From NCBI RefSeq assembly GCF_002934005.1, contig NZ_PGEM01000096.1, positions 1-32,926 of the forward strand: DNA of 32,926 bases. The letters are read 5' to 3'. Under the pieces are notes generated by a model. The model made no database searches. It saw only the letters and a program-made list of their open reading frames with translations, and was not told the origin of the DNA. Made by a program: the position numbers and the translations under genes. This DNA comes from Cuspidothrix issatschenkoi CHARLIE-1. GTDB taxonomy: Bacteria; Cyanobacteriota; Cyanobacteriia; Cyanobacteriales; Nostocaceae. Positions within the stretch are counted from its first letter, which is position 1. Each line of letters starts with the position of its first letter. This document shows positions 26,201-32,926 of the stretch, piece by piece.

Positions 26201-26710
26201 ATGAAAACTACAGTTCGCCCTCCAGCAAATCATCCCAGTGGAGATAAACGTTTGAAAATGTTGGATGCAACTATCAAACGTCATCAATATCAACAAGATG
26301 CACTGATTGAAATTCTCCATCGGGCTTCAGAATTATTCGGTTATTTAGAGTTAGATTTATTGTTGTATATTTCCCATCAATTAAAATTACCACCGAGTCA
26401 GGTTTATGGTGTAGCAACTTTTTATCATTTGTTTTCCCTTGCCCCTAAAGGTAAACATAATTGTGTAGTTTGTACAGGTACAGCTTGCTATGTGAAAGGC
26501 TCACAAGCAATTTTAACAACTTTAGAAACAGCCACCAAAATTAAAGCAGGTGATACTACCCCAGATGGGGAAATTTCCTTAATGACTGCTAGATGTTTGG
26601 GTGCTTGCGGTATTGCGCCGGCAGTAGTTTTTGATGGTGCAGTTTTAGGAAATCAAACCCCTGAATCAGTATGTGAAAAAGTGGGAGAATGGCAAAATGG
26701 AACTAAATGA
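26201..26710 (+). CDS. hoxE: Bidirectional hydrogenase diaphorase subunit HoxE
   Basis: HoxE (169 residues) is the NuoE-like subunit of the bidirectional NiFe hydrogenase and carries a thioredoxin-fold [2Fe-2S] cluster. Cys91, Cys96, Cys132 and Cys136 fit the ligand set (CTGTAC and CLGAC). The segment [18 protein letters not shown] is typical for the family. It is the first gene of the locus and overlaps hoxF by 14 bases, so the two are coupled. The start ATG has no Shine-Dalgarno sequence and directly follows a 7-bp tandem repeat. Confidence 0.96.
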   Translation: MKTTVRPPANHPSGDKRLKMLDATIKRHQYQQDALIEILHRASELFGYLELDLLLYISHQLKLPPSQVYGVATFYHLFSLAPKGKHNCVVCTGTACYVKGSQAILTTLETATKIKAGDTTPDGEISLMTARCLGACGIAPAVVFDGAVLGNQTPESVCEKVGEWQNGTK

Positions 26711-28292
26711 ATTATTAGAAATTGCTAGAACTGAACGTTCGCAAACTAAACCTGTACATATTCGTTGTTGTACTGCTGCGGGTTGTTTATCTTCTGGTTC
26801 TCAAGCTATCAAAGATAATTTAGATGCTGCGGTAAAAGCTTCTGGTTTAGAAGATCAAATACAGGTTTCCGGTGTAGGTTGTATGCGGCTTTGTTGTCAA
26901 GGTCCTTTAGTGCAAGTGAGTCAAGAAAAGCCGGAAGAAACCAAACTTTTTGAACAAGTTACTCCAGAAGATGCACCAGAAATTATTGCAGCAATACGGG
27001 GGAAAGAAACGAGTTTAAAACAGCAGAATTTGCAGCAACCATTTTTCACTCATCAATTACCAATTGTCTTAGAAAACAGTGGTAAAATTGACCCAGAAAG
27101 GATTCAATCTTATATTGTTGAAAATGGCTATCAAGCCCTGTTTCAAGTATTAAGAGAAATGAAACCTACGGAAGTAGTTGAAACCATTACAAAAAGTGGG
27201 TTAAGGGGAAGAGGTGGTGCTGGTTATCCCACAGGTTTAAAATGGGCAACAGTGGCAAAATCTCCAGGTGAGAAAAAGTTTGTTATTTGTAATGCTGATG
27301 AAGGTGATCCCGGTGCATTTATGGATCGGAGTGTGTTAGAAAGTGATCCCCATCGAGTATTAGAAGGAATGGCGATCGCCGCTTATGCCATCGGTGCAAG
27401 TCAAGGTTATATTTATGTCAGGGCAGAATATCCAATTGCGATTAAACGCCTAGAAACTGCCATTCACCAAGCCCAAAGATTAGGATTATTAGGTTCAAAA
27501 ATCTTTGAATCGCCCTTTGATTTTAAAGTTGAAATTCGCATTGGTGCCGGTGCTTATGTTTGCGGTGAAGAAACAGCTTTAATGGCTTCTATTGAAGGTA
27601 AACGCGGTGTACCTCATCCCCGTCCACCCTATCCTGCTGAGTCCGGTTTATGGGGTTATCCCACCCTAATTAATAATGTGGAAACCTTTGCCAATATTGC
27701 CCCAATTATCAGAAATGGCGCTGAATGGTTTGCGGGTATTGGTACAGAAAAAAGTAAAGGAACAAAGGTTTTTGCACTAGCTGGAAAAATCCGTAACACA
27801 GGTTTAATTGAAGTACCAATGGGGACAACCTTACAAAAAATTGTCGAAGAAATGGGAGGAGGTGTTCCCGATGGCATCGCCAAAGCAGTACAAACAGGTG
27901 GCCCTTCCGGGGGATGTATTCCTGCTTCTGCATTTGCTACACCAGTAGATTATGAATCCTTAACTGCTTTGGGATCAATGATGGGTTCTGGTGGGATGAT
28001 TGTCATGGATCAAACTACAAATATGGTGGATGTAGCGAGATTTTTCATGGAATTTTGTATGGATGAATCCTGTGGTAAATGTATTCCTTGTCGAGTGGGA
28101 ACTGTGCAACTACATAATTTATTAACCAAAATTAGTGATGGTAAAGCAGCAAAAGCTGATTTGGAATTATTAGAAGAACTCTGCGACATGGTGAAATATA
28201 CAAGTTTATGTGGTTTAGGCCAGTCCGCACCCAATCCAGTTTTTAGCACCTTGCGATACTTTCGAGATGAGTATTTAGCATTGATCAAGTAG
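26697..28292 (+). CDS. hoxF: Bidirectional hydrogenase diaphorase subunit HoxF
   Basis: HoxF (531 residues) is the NuoF-like flavoprotein that exchanges electrons with NAD(P)H. A thioredoxin-like [2Fe-2S] N-domain ([25 protein letters not shown]) precedes the NADH site [16 protein letters not shown] and the FMN region [14 protein letters not shown]. The C-terminal [4Fe-4S] ligands are Cys459, Cys462, Cys465 and Cys505. ATG 26697, with GGAG 9 bases before it, is chosen over an in-frame start at 26673. It lies inside the end of hoxE. The next hox gene is separated by 290 bases of repeats, so hoxEF and hoxUYH may be separate transcripts. Confidence 0.97.
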   Translation: MELNELLEIARTERSQTKPVHIRCCTAAGCLSSGSQAIKDNLDAAVKASGLEDQIQVSGVGCMRLCCQGPLVQVSQEKPEETKLFEQVTPEDAPEIIAAIRGKETSLKQQNLQQPFFTHQLPIVLENSGKIDPERIQSYIVENGYQALFQVLREMKPTEVVETITKSGLRGRGGAGYPTGLKWATVAKSPGEKKFVICNADEGDPGAFMDRSVLESDPHRVLEGMAIAAYAIGASQGYIYVRAEYPIAIKRLETAIHQAQRLGLLGSKIFESPFDFKVEIRIGAGAYVCGEETALMASIEGKRGVPHPRPPYPAESGLWGYPTLINNVETFANIAPIIRNGAEWFAGIGTEKSKGTKVFALAGKIRNTGLIEVPMGTTLQKIVEEMGGGVPDGIAKAVQTGGPSGGCIPASAFATPVDYESLTALGSMMGSGGMIVMDQTTNMVDVARFFMEFCMDESCGKCIPCRVGTVQLHNLLTKISDGKAAKADLELLEELCDMVKYTSLCGLGQSAPNPVFSTLRYFRDEYLALIK

Positions 28293-28431
28293 GGGCGAAG
28301 CATTCGGAAAATAAATTTGGGAAAAAACCGATAATTTTCAGTCCGAATGCTTCGCCCTTACAAATCCTCCACGCATTCGGAAAATAAATTTGGGAAAAAA
28401 CCGATAATTTTCAGTCCGAATGCTTCGCCCT
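28293..28431. repeat. Tandem pair of palindromic repeats between hoxF and hoxU
   Basis: A 59-base unit occurs twice, at 28300-28358 and 28373-28431, without visible differences. Each ends in the inverted repeat GCATTCGGA / TCCGAATGC, extended in the first copy to GGGCGAAGCATTCGGA / TCCGAATGCTTCGCCC (28293-28308 and 28342-28357). There is no coding capacity. The strong stems start right after the hoxF stop and could terminate or attenuate transcription. The rest of the gap to hoxU is AT-rich without further structure. Confidence 0.75.
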
Positions 28432-28582
28432 CAGGATATCCAAGATTAAAGGATTTACAGGATAGAAATTAAGAGTTACAAAAAATATCTCTCAAACTCT
28501 GATTTCTCTGCGTCCTCTGCGGTTCGTTTATCAATATCTAAATCAGGACATAAAGGATCAAGAATTACCCATTACCAATATT

Positions 28583-29299
28583 ATGACAGTAAAAACATTA
28601 ACAATTAACGGGGAAATGATCAGCGCCCGTGAGGATGAAACCTTACTAGAAGCAGCACAGGAAGCAGGTATACATATTCCTACACTATGTCATTTAGAAG
28701 GTGTGGGAGATGTGGGTGCTTGTCGTTTGTGTTTAGTAGAAATTGCTGGAAACAATCGCCTTTTACCAGCTTGCGTTACCAAAGTAGCTGAAGGAATGGA
28801 GGTGACAACAAATAGCGATCGCTTGCAAAAATATCGGCGTACAATTATCGAAATGCTATTTGCTGAAGGTAATCATGTTTGTTCCGTGTGTGTAGCCAAT
28901 GGCAATTGTGAATTACAAGATTTAGCCATAGAGATGGGGATGGATCATCTGCGGTTAGAATATCAAAATCCTCAGCGTCCTGTGGATACTTCTCATCATC
29001 TTTTTGGCGTTGATCATAATCGTTGTGTCCTTTGTACTCGCTGTATTCGCGTCTGTGATGAAATCGAAGGCGCGCATACTTGGGACATGGCCGGAAGAGG
29101 ATCAAAATCTCACGTAATTACTGATTTAAGTCAGCCTTGGGGAACTTCTCAAACTTGTACTTCTTGTGGTAAATGTGTGAATGCTTGTCCTACAGGGGCA
29201 TTATTTGATAAAGGTTCAAGTGTAGGTGAAATGGTACATGATCGGGGCAAAATTGATTTCTTAGTCAATGCACGAACTAAAAAACAATGGAATTTTTAG
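28583..29299 (+). CDS. hoxU: Bidirectional hydrogenase diaphorase subunit HoxU
   Basis: HoxU (238 residues) is the NuoG-like iron-sulfur subunit that links the diaphorase to the hydrogenase. Cys36, Cys47, Cys50 and Cys64 bind a [2Fe-2S] cluster. His98 with Cys100, Cys103 and Cys109 matches the His/Cys-ligated [4Fe-4S] site. Two ferredoxin-like motifs follow (C148/151/154/158 and C192/195/198/202). All ligands are present and the length is normal. No ribosome site precedes the ATG. A DUF3122 gene follows 40 bases later. Confidence 0.97.
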   Translation: MTVKTLTINGEMISAREDETLLEAAQEAGIHIPTLCHLEGVGDVGACRLCLVEIAGNNRLLPACVTKVAEGMEVTTNSDRLQKYRRTIIEMLFAEGNHVCSVCVANGNCELQDLAIEMGMDHLRLEYQNPQRPVDTSHHLFGVDHNRCVLCTRCIRVCDEIEGAHTWDMAGRGSKSHVITDLSQPWGTSQTCTSCGKCVNACPTGALFDKGSSVGEMVHDRGKIDFLVNARTKKQWNF

Positions 29300-29339
29300 T
29301 TATTGATTATTAGCCATGAATTAACCAAATTACAATTTT

Positions 29340-29888
29340 ATGCTACACCTGATTTACAAAAAGTTTGGGCATATATTTACAGTGGGAATATTGACAACTG
29401 TTATATTCCTGGGTTTAGGAAGTTTCACCTGCCAGAGTGCAATAGCGCAGCACTCCCTAGTAATTGGTGTAGTTACCAAAATAGAAGAAACATCAGGAGA
29501 AGTTCTTTATCGTTCACAAACAAAATTAGATGATAACTTAGGTAAAGTTTGGCAAGTGGTGTTATTTAAACAAGCTTACCCTGGAGAAAAGTCTAATATT
29601 AATTTACGTTTAGTTGGTTTTCCTGGTTCAGTGGAATTAATTCATCCCCAACCGTTAAGAATTACCTCAAAAACTGGTCAAAATTGGAAGGCTTCTGATA
29701 TATTTTTAGATGAAGCGCCAGCCCCTACAATTGGTCAATATGATCTTACAGAAATATTGCCCCAATTGCCAATAGAAGTTCTAACTTTAGCAATACCTTT
29801 ACCTGGAGATAAATCTATTAATATATCAGTTCCTATCAAGGTTGTAAAAGAATGGAAGTTATTAATTACAAATGAACAGGGATCATAA
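29340..29888 (+). CDS. Exported DUF3122 family protein within the hox locus
   Basis: A 182-residue protein with a signal peptide (basic start, hydrophobic core FTVGILTTVIFLGLGSFTC, likely cleavage after AIAQ; the Cys could alternatively suggest a lipoprotein, but the context is not a clear lipobox). The mature part matches what I know of DUF3122: GEVLYRSQTKL, WQVVLFKQ, LRLVGFPGSVEL, QPLRIT and VGQYDL-like GQYDLTEILPQL. Its function is unknown. It sits between hoxU and hoxY, three bases ahead of hoxY, so it is co-transcribed with the hydrogenase although its product should be periplasmic or lumenal, where no Hox subunit resides. Confidence 0.8.
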   Translation: MLHLIYKKFGHIFTVGILTTVIFLGLGSFTCQSAIAQHSLVIGVVTKIEETSGEVLYRSQTKLDDNLGKVWQVVLFKQAYPGEKSNINLRLVGFPGSVELIHPQPLRITSKTGQNWKASDIFLDEAPAPTIGQYDLTEILPQLPIEVLTLAIPLPGDKSINISVPIKVVKEWKLLITNEQGS

Positions 29889-29891
29889 AAT

Positions 29892-30437
29892 ATGACTAAA
29901 ATAAAATTTGCAACAGTCTGGTTAGGTGGGTGTTCTGGTTGTCATATGTCCTTTCTTGATTTGGACGAATGGTTAATCACCTTAGCCGCCCATGTTGATG
30001 TAGTTTATAGTCCCATCGCTGATATTAAAGAATATCCAGAAGGAGTGGATGTCGTATTAGTTGAAGGGGCGATCGCTAACGAAGAACATTTAGAATTAAT
30101 TCACAAAATTAGAGAACGAACAAAAACCATAATTTCCTTTGGAGATTGCGCTGTTACTGGTAATGTTACCGCCTTACGTAATCTTGCCGGTGGTGCTGAA
30201 CCAGCTTTACAATTAGCCTATGTTCAAGCAGCCGATATTAATCAAAAAATCCCCAATTCACCAGGTATTGTTCCGCCTTTGTTAGAGAGAGTTGTCCCTG
30301 TTCATAAAGTAGTAGATGTTGATATTTATTTACCAGGCTGTCCACCTTCAGCCCCTCGGATTAAGGCTGCAATTGAACCCTTATTAAGAGGAGAAAAACC
30401 CCCTATGGATGGACGAGAAATGATTAAATTTGGGTAA
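29892..30437 (+). CDS. hoxY: Bidirectional NiFe hydrogenase small subunit HoxY
   Basis: HoxY (181 residues) holds the proximal [4Fe-4S] cluster next to the NiFe site. The ligands are Cys14 and Cys17 (GGCSGCHMS), Cys86 (FGDCAVTGN) and Cys150 (LPGCPPSAP). The short length without C-terminal cluster domains and without a Tat signal is typical for the cytosolic bidirectional enzyme. AGGGA lies before the ATG. It is followed by the CBS-CP12 gene and then hoxH. Confidence 0.97.
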   Translation: MTKIKFATVWLGGCSGCHMSFLDLDEWLITLAAHVDVVYSPIADIKEYPEGVDVVLVEGAIANEEHLELIHKIRERTKTIISFGDCAVTGNVTALRNLAGGAEPALQLAYVQAADINQKIPNSPGIVPPLLERVVPVHKVVDVDIYLPGCPPSAPRIKAAIEPLLRGEKPPMDGREMIKFG

Positions 30438-30507
30438 TTTGGTAGTAGGTGATTGGGTGGAAAATAAATTACTAATCTCCTGACTCCTATTTTTCCAGAG
30501 GTAAATT

Positions 30508-31122
30508 ATGTTAACAGCAGCAGATGTAATGACACAAGATGTGGCAATGATTCGCAGTTCAGCCACCGTCAAAGAAGCAATTGATTTAATGAAATCTAGA
30601 GACTGGAGAGCATTAATTGTAGATCGTCGTCATGAACAAGATGCCTATGGCATAATTTCAGAAACTGATATTGTTTATAAGGTCATAGCATACAATAAAG
30701 ATCCCAATGAAGTCCGTGTGTATGAAATAATGACTAAACCTTGTATTGTTGTCAATCCAGAATTAGGTTTAGAATATGTAGCCAGATTATTTGCTAATTA
30801 TCATCTTCATCGTGCGCCTGTAATTAGTGGTGAACTATTAGGAATAATCTCACTTACCGATATTTTAGCCCGCAGTAGTTGTTTAGAAAAACCGCGCTCA
30901 TTTTTCTTAGAAGAAGAATTACAACACGAAATTAAAAAAGCTCGTCTTGTTTCCGCCGAAAAAGGTACTAATTCCCCCGAATCTGCCGCAGCTTGGGATG
31001 CAGTAGAAGAAATTCAAGCCGAAATTGCCCACCAACGCGCCAAAAAACCCCTAAAAACAGCTTTTGAAGAATACTGTGAAGAATATCCAGAAGCCGCAGA
31101 AGCTAGGATGTATGATTCGTAA
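30508..31122 (+). CDS. CBS-CP12 fusion protein, low in redox cysteines
   Basis: Residues 1-125 form a CBS pair (MTQDVAMIRSSATVKEAIDLM ... GIISETDIV and MTKPCIVVNPELGLEYVARL ... GIISLTDIL), a module that binds AMP/ATP-type ligands. Residues about 132-204 are a CP12 domain: EIKKARLVSAEKGTNSPE, the core AAWDAVEEIQAE and YCEEYPEAAEARMYD. CP12 holds GAPDH and PRK together to switch off the Calvin cycle. Usual CP12 has two cysteine pairs; here Ser149, Ser159 and Ala199 stand at three of those positions and only Cys190 remains, so disulfide switching is unlikely and adenylates may be the signal. CBS-CP12 fusions are a known cyanobacterial family. AGAGGT precedes the ATG at a good distance. The gene lies between hoxY and hoxH. 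Confidence 0.9.
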   Translation: MLTAADVMTQDVAMIRSSATVKEAIDLMKSRDWRALIVDRRHEQDAYGIISETDIVYKVIAYNKDPNEVRVYEIMTKPCIVVNPELGLEYVARLFANYHLHRAPVISGELLGIISLTDILARSSCLEKPRSFFLEEELQHEIKKARLVSAEKGTNSPESAAAWDAVEEIQAEIAHQRAKKPLKTAFEEYCEEYPEAAEARMYDS

Positions 31123-31233
31123 TTTACAGGATATAGTAGTAGGGGCAAAGCAGTTGCAGGACAATATTTACAATAATTAATCACATCTTATTTACAAATG
31201 CCTTGCCCTTAAATATTCTGGCAATTAGTATAG

Positions 31234-31308
31234 GTAGGTTGGGTTAACATAAGGAAACCCAATATTCCCTTAACTTTCTTGGGTTTCACTTTGTTCCATC
31301 CAACCTAC
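31234..31308. repeat. Palindromic GTAGGTTGG repeat before hoxH
   Basis: GTAGGTTGG (31234) pairs with CCAACCTAC (ending 31308), with an inner inverted repeat AAACCCAA / TTGGGTTT. It belongs with 10213-10267. It lies in the 218-base gap between the CBS-CP12 gene and hoxH, ending 32 bases before the hoxH start, where it could act on the mRNA. Confidence 0.65.
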
Positions 31309-31340
31309 AATTTTCTATTATTACCAATCACCTATTACGT

Positions 31341-32786
31341 ATGAAAACAATTGTTATTGATCCGGTAACTCGTATTGAAGGTCACGCGAAAATTAGCATT
31401 TATTTAGATAATGATGGTCAAGTAAATGATGCCCGGTTTCATGTGACTGAATTTCGCGGTTTTGAAAAGTTTTGTGTCGGTCGTCCTTTCCCAGAAATGC
31501 CAGGAATTACCGCCAGAATTTGCGGTATTTGTCCAGTCAGTCATTTATTAGCATCAGCAAAAACAGGCGATCAAATACTAGCTGTCACCATTCCTAAAAC
31601 TGCCACAAAATTACGCCGTTTAATGAATTTAGGGCAAATAGTCCAATCCCATGCTTTAAGTTTTTTCCATCTTAGCGCCCCAGATTTTCTGTTAGGAATG
31701 GACAGCGAACCAGCAAAACGTAACGTTTTCGGTTTGATAGCATCTGACCCAGAATTAGCCAGAGGTGGGATTCGTTTACGGCAATTTGGACAAGAAATTA
31801 TTGAATTATTAGGAGGCAAAAAAGTCCATCCTTCTTGGGCTGTCCCTGGTGGAGTCAGTGACCCCTTAACATCAGAAAATCGTACTCATATTCAACAACG
31901 TATTCCTGAAGCTAAAACCACAGTTTTAAATGCCATAGATTTATTCAAAAGTTTGTTAAAAGATTACGAAAAAGAGGCTCAAACTTTTGGTAATTTTCCT
32001 AGTTTATTTATGGGGTTAGTTACTCCTGATGGTTTATGGGAAACCTATGACGGACATATCCGTTTTGTTGATAGTGCGGGTAACATTGTTGCTGATAAAT
32101 TAGATGCTAATAACTATCATGAATTTATCGGTGAAGCAGTCCAAACTGATTCTTATTTGAAATCGCCTTATTATCGTCCTTTAGGCTATCCTGATAATAG
32201 TGATCATTGTCGTTTAGACAGTGGAATGTATCGCGTTGGACCTCTAGCCAGATTGAATGTTTGCAGTCATATTGGTACACCATTAGCAGATAAAGAATTA
32301 AAAGAATTTCGTAGTCATGGAATTGGTACTGTAAAATCTTCTTTCTTTTATCATTATGCGCGATTAATTGAAATTTTAGCATCTATTGAACACATTGAAA
32401 TTTTACTTGATGATCCAGATATTTTATCAACTCGTTTGCGTGCAGAAGCTGGTATTAATCAATTAGAAGCTGTAGGTGTAAGTGAAGCCCCAAGGGGAAC
32501 ATTATTCCATCATTATCAAGTTGATGAAAATGGCTTAATGCTAAAAGTGAATCTGATTATTGCTACCGGTCAAAATAATTTAGCAATGAATCGTACAGTT
32601 GCCCAAATTGCTCGTTATTTTATCCAAGGTAGTGAAATAAAAGAAGGAATGTTAAACCGTGTTGAGGCTGGTATTCGGGCTTTTGACCCTTGTTTAAGTT
32701 GTTCTACCCATGCCATGGGACAAATGCCTTTACTAATAGAATTAGTGGCAAAAGATGGTACTGTCCTTAATCAAATTTCACGGTAG
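31341..32786 (+). CDS. hoxH: Bidirectional NiFe hydrogenase large subunit HoxH
   Basis: HoxH (481 residues) carries the NiFe active site that reversibly oxidises H2. The N-terminal ligand motif [10 protein letters not shown] provides Cys61 and Cys64. The C-terminal motif DPCLSCSTH provides Cys451 and Cys454, and is followed by 24 residues starting AMGQMPLL that the specific protease (HoxW in this family) would remove after His457 once nickel is inserted. Sequence and length appear intact, so the enzyme is probably functional. No ribosome site is evident before the ATG. A MITE hairpin with T-run lies just after the stop. Confidence 0.98.
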   Translation: MKTIVIDPVTRIEGHAKISIYLDNDGQVNDARFHVTEFRGFEKFCVGRPFPEMPGITARICGICPVSHLLASAKTGDQILAVTIPKTATKLRRLMNLGQIVQSHALSFFHLSAPDFLLGMDSEPAKRNVFGLIASDPELARGGIRLRQFGQEIIELLGGKKVHPSWAVPGGVSDPLTSENRTHIQQRIPEAKTTVLNAIDLFKSLLKDYEKEAQTFGNFPSLFMGLVTPDGLWETYDGHIRFVDSAGNIVADKLDANNYHEFIGEAVQTDSYLKSPYYRPLGYPDNSDHCRLDSGMYRVGPLARLNVCSHIGTPLADKELKEFRSHGIGTVKSSFFYHYARLIEILASIEHIEILLDDPDILSTRLRAEAGINQLEAVGVSEAPRGTLFHHYQVDENGLMLKVNLIIATGQNNLAMNRTVAQIARYFIQGSEIKEGMLNRVEAGIRAFDPCLSCSTHAMGQMPLLIELVAKDGTVLNQISR

Positions 32787-32813
32787 TGTTGATTTTGGAT
32801 TCAGATTGATTCA

Positions 32814-32901
32814 GAACCCCGACTTCTTTTATTAATTGTGTCTATAAATGATAAATTGATCACAGAAGTCGGGGATTTTTTTACCTCACCTGAATTCTTA
32901 C
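32814..32901. mobile_element. MITE copy 3, left end missing
   Basis: Matches the right 88 bases of the 122-bp MITE (ending CTGAATTCTTAC), with the hairpin CCCCGACTTCT/AGAAGTCGGGG followed by a seven-T run. The left terminal repeat is gone. Its position 27 bases after the hoxH stop makes it a good candidate terminator of the hox operon. Confidence 0.75.
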
Positions 32902-32926
32902 TATATTTGGTTCTTCAGTACCTAAT

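Noticed and set aside
29303-29533. Plus-strand ORF overlapping the start of the DUF3122 gene
   Set aside because: The other frame has the signal peptide and DUF3122 features; this one has none.

Overview
The window comes from a cyanobacterium, most likely a filamentous one of the order Nostocales. The sequence shows at least 17 perfect copies of the HIP1 octamer GCGATCGC and several families of palindromic dispersed repeats. The gene content fits too: cyanobacterial short KdpD, a CBS-CP12 fusion, DUF3122, the Uma2 family and a five-subunit bidirectional NiFe hydrogenase. The order is inferred from general resemblance and could not be tested here.

Left part (1-16358): a two-gene AAA ATPase/TOPRIM-like unit that may be a defence cassette with a shortened second gene; a Uma2 nuclease-like protein; pgk; a universal stress protein; tRNA-Arg(UCU); a possible 27-residue ORF; three conserved cyanobacterial proteins (one soluble, one membrane, one HTH-acidic); an SLH-domain exported protein; an alpha/beta hydrolase; then the minus-strand chaperone block grpE, dnaK, dnaJ, tusA-like, rsgA. 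The last three overlap by ATGA and are translationally coupled.

Middle (16359-24965): the most rearranged part. A frameshifted 3' fragment of an IS200/IS605-type tnpB is followed by the first half of a type IV pilus ATPase gene (pilB). pilB runs directly into a truncated, oppositely oriented cas3, and both genes lose their ends at one breakpoint near 17850. Type I-C cas5c and cas8c are intact. cas7c is cut after about 125 codons and joined almost directly to a CRISPR array of 25 repeats and 24 spacers, so the rest of cas7, the expected cas4-cas1-cas2 genes and the leader are absent. The array in turn runs into kdpD, whose only usable start (TTG) lies inside the last repeat, and no kdpABC genes are present. 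The island therefore has three broken joints (pilB/cas3, cas7/array, array/kdpD). It looks like a system that can no longer acquire spacers and probably cannot interfere, although Cas5c could still process array RNA.

Right part (24966-32926): a universal stress protein and then the bidirectional hydrogenase locus hoxE-hoxF-[repeats]-hoxU-DUF3122-hoxY-CBS-CP12-[repeats]-hoxH, all on the plus strand. HoxEFU form the diaphorase (NAD(P)H/ferredoxin side) and HoxYH the NiFe hydrogenase. A CBS-CP12 protein inside the locus, lacking three of the four usual CP12 cysteines, suggests a non-redox (adenylate-sensing) link between carbon and hydrogen metabolism. A perfect four-unit 7-bp tandem repeat ends two bases before the hoxE start codon. 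A 122-bp MITE with 12-bp terminal inverted repeats occurs before hoxE, between the hydrolase gene and rsgA, and (left-truncated) after hoxH. Its internal hairpin followed by a T-run may serve as a terminator.
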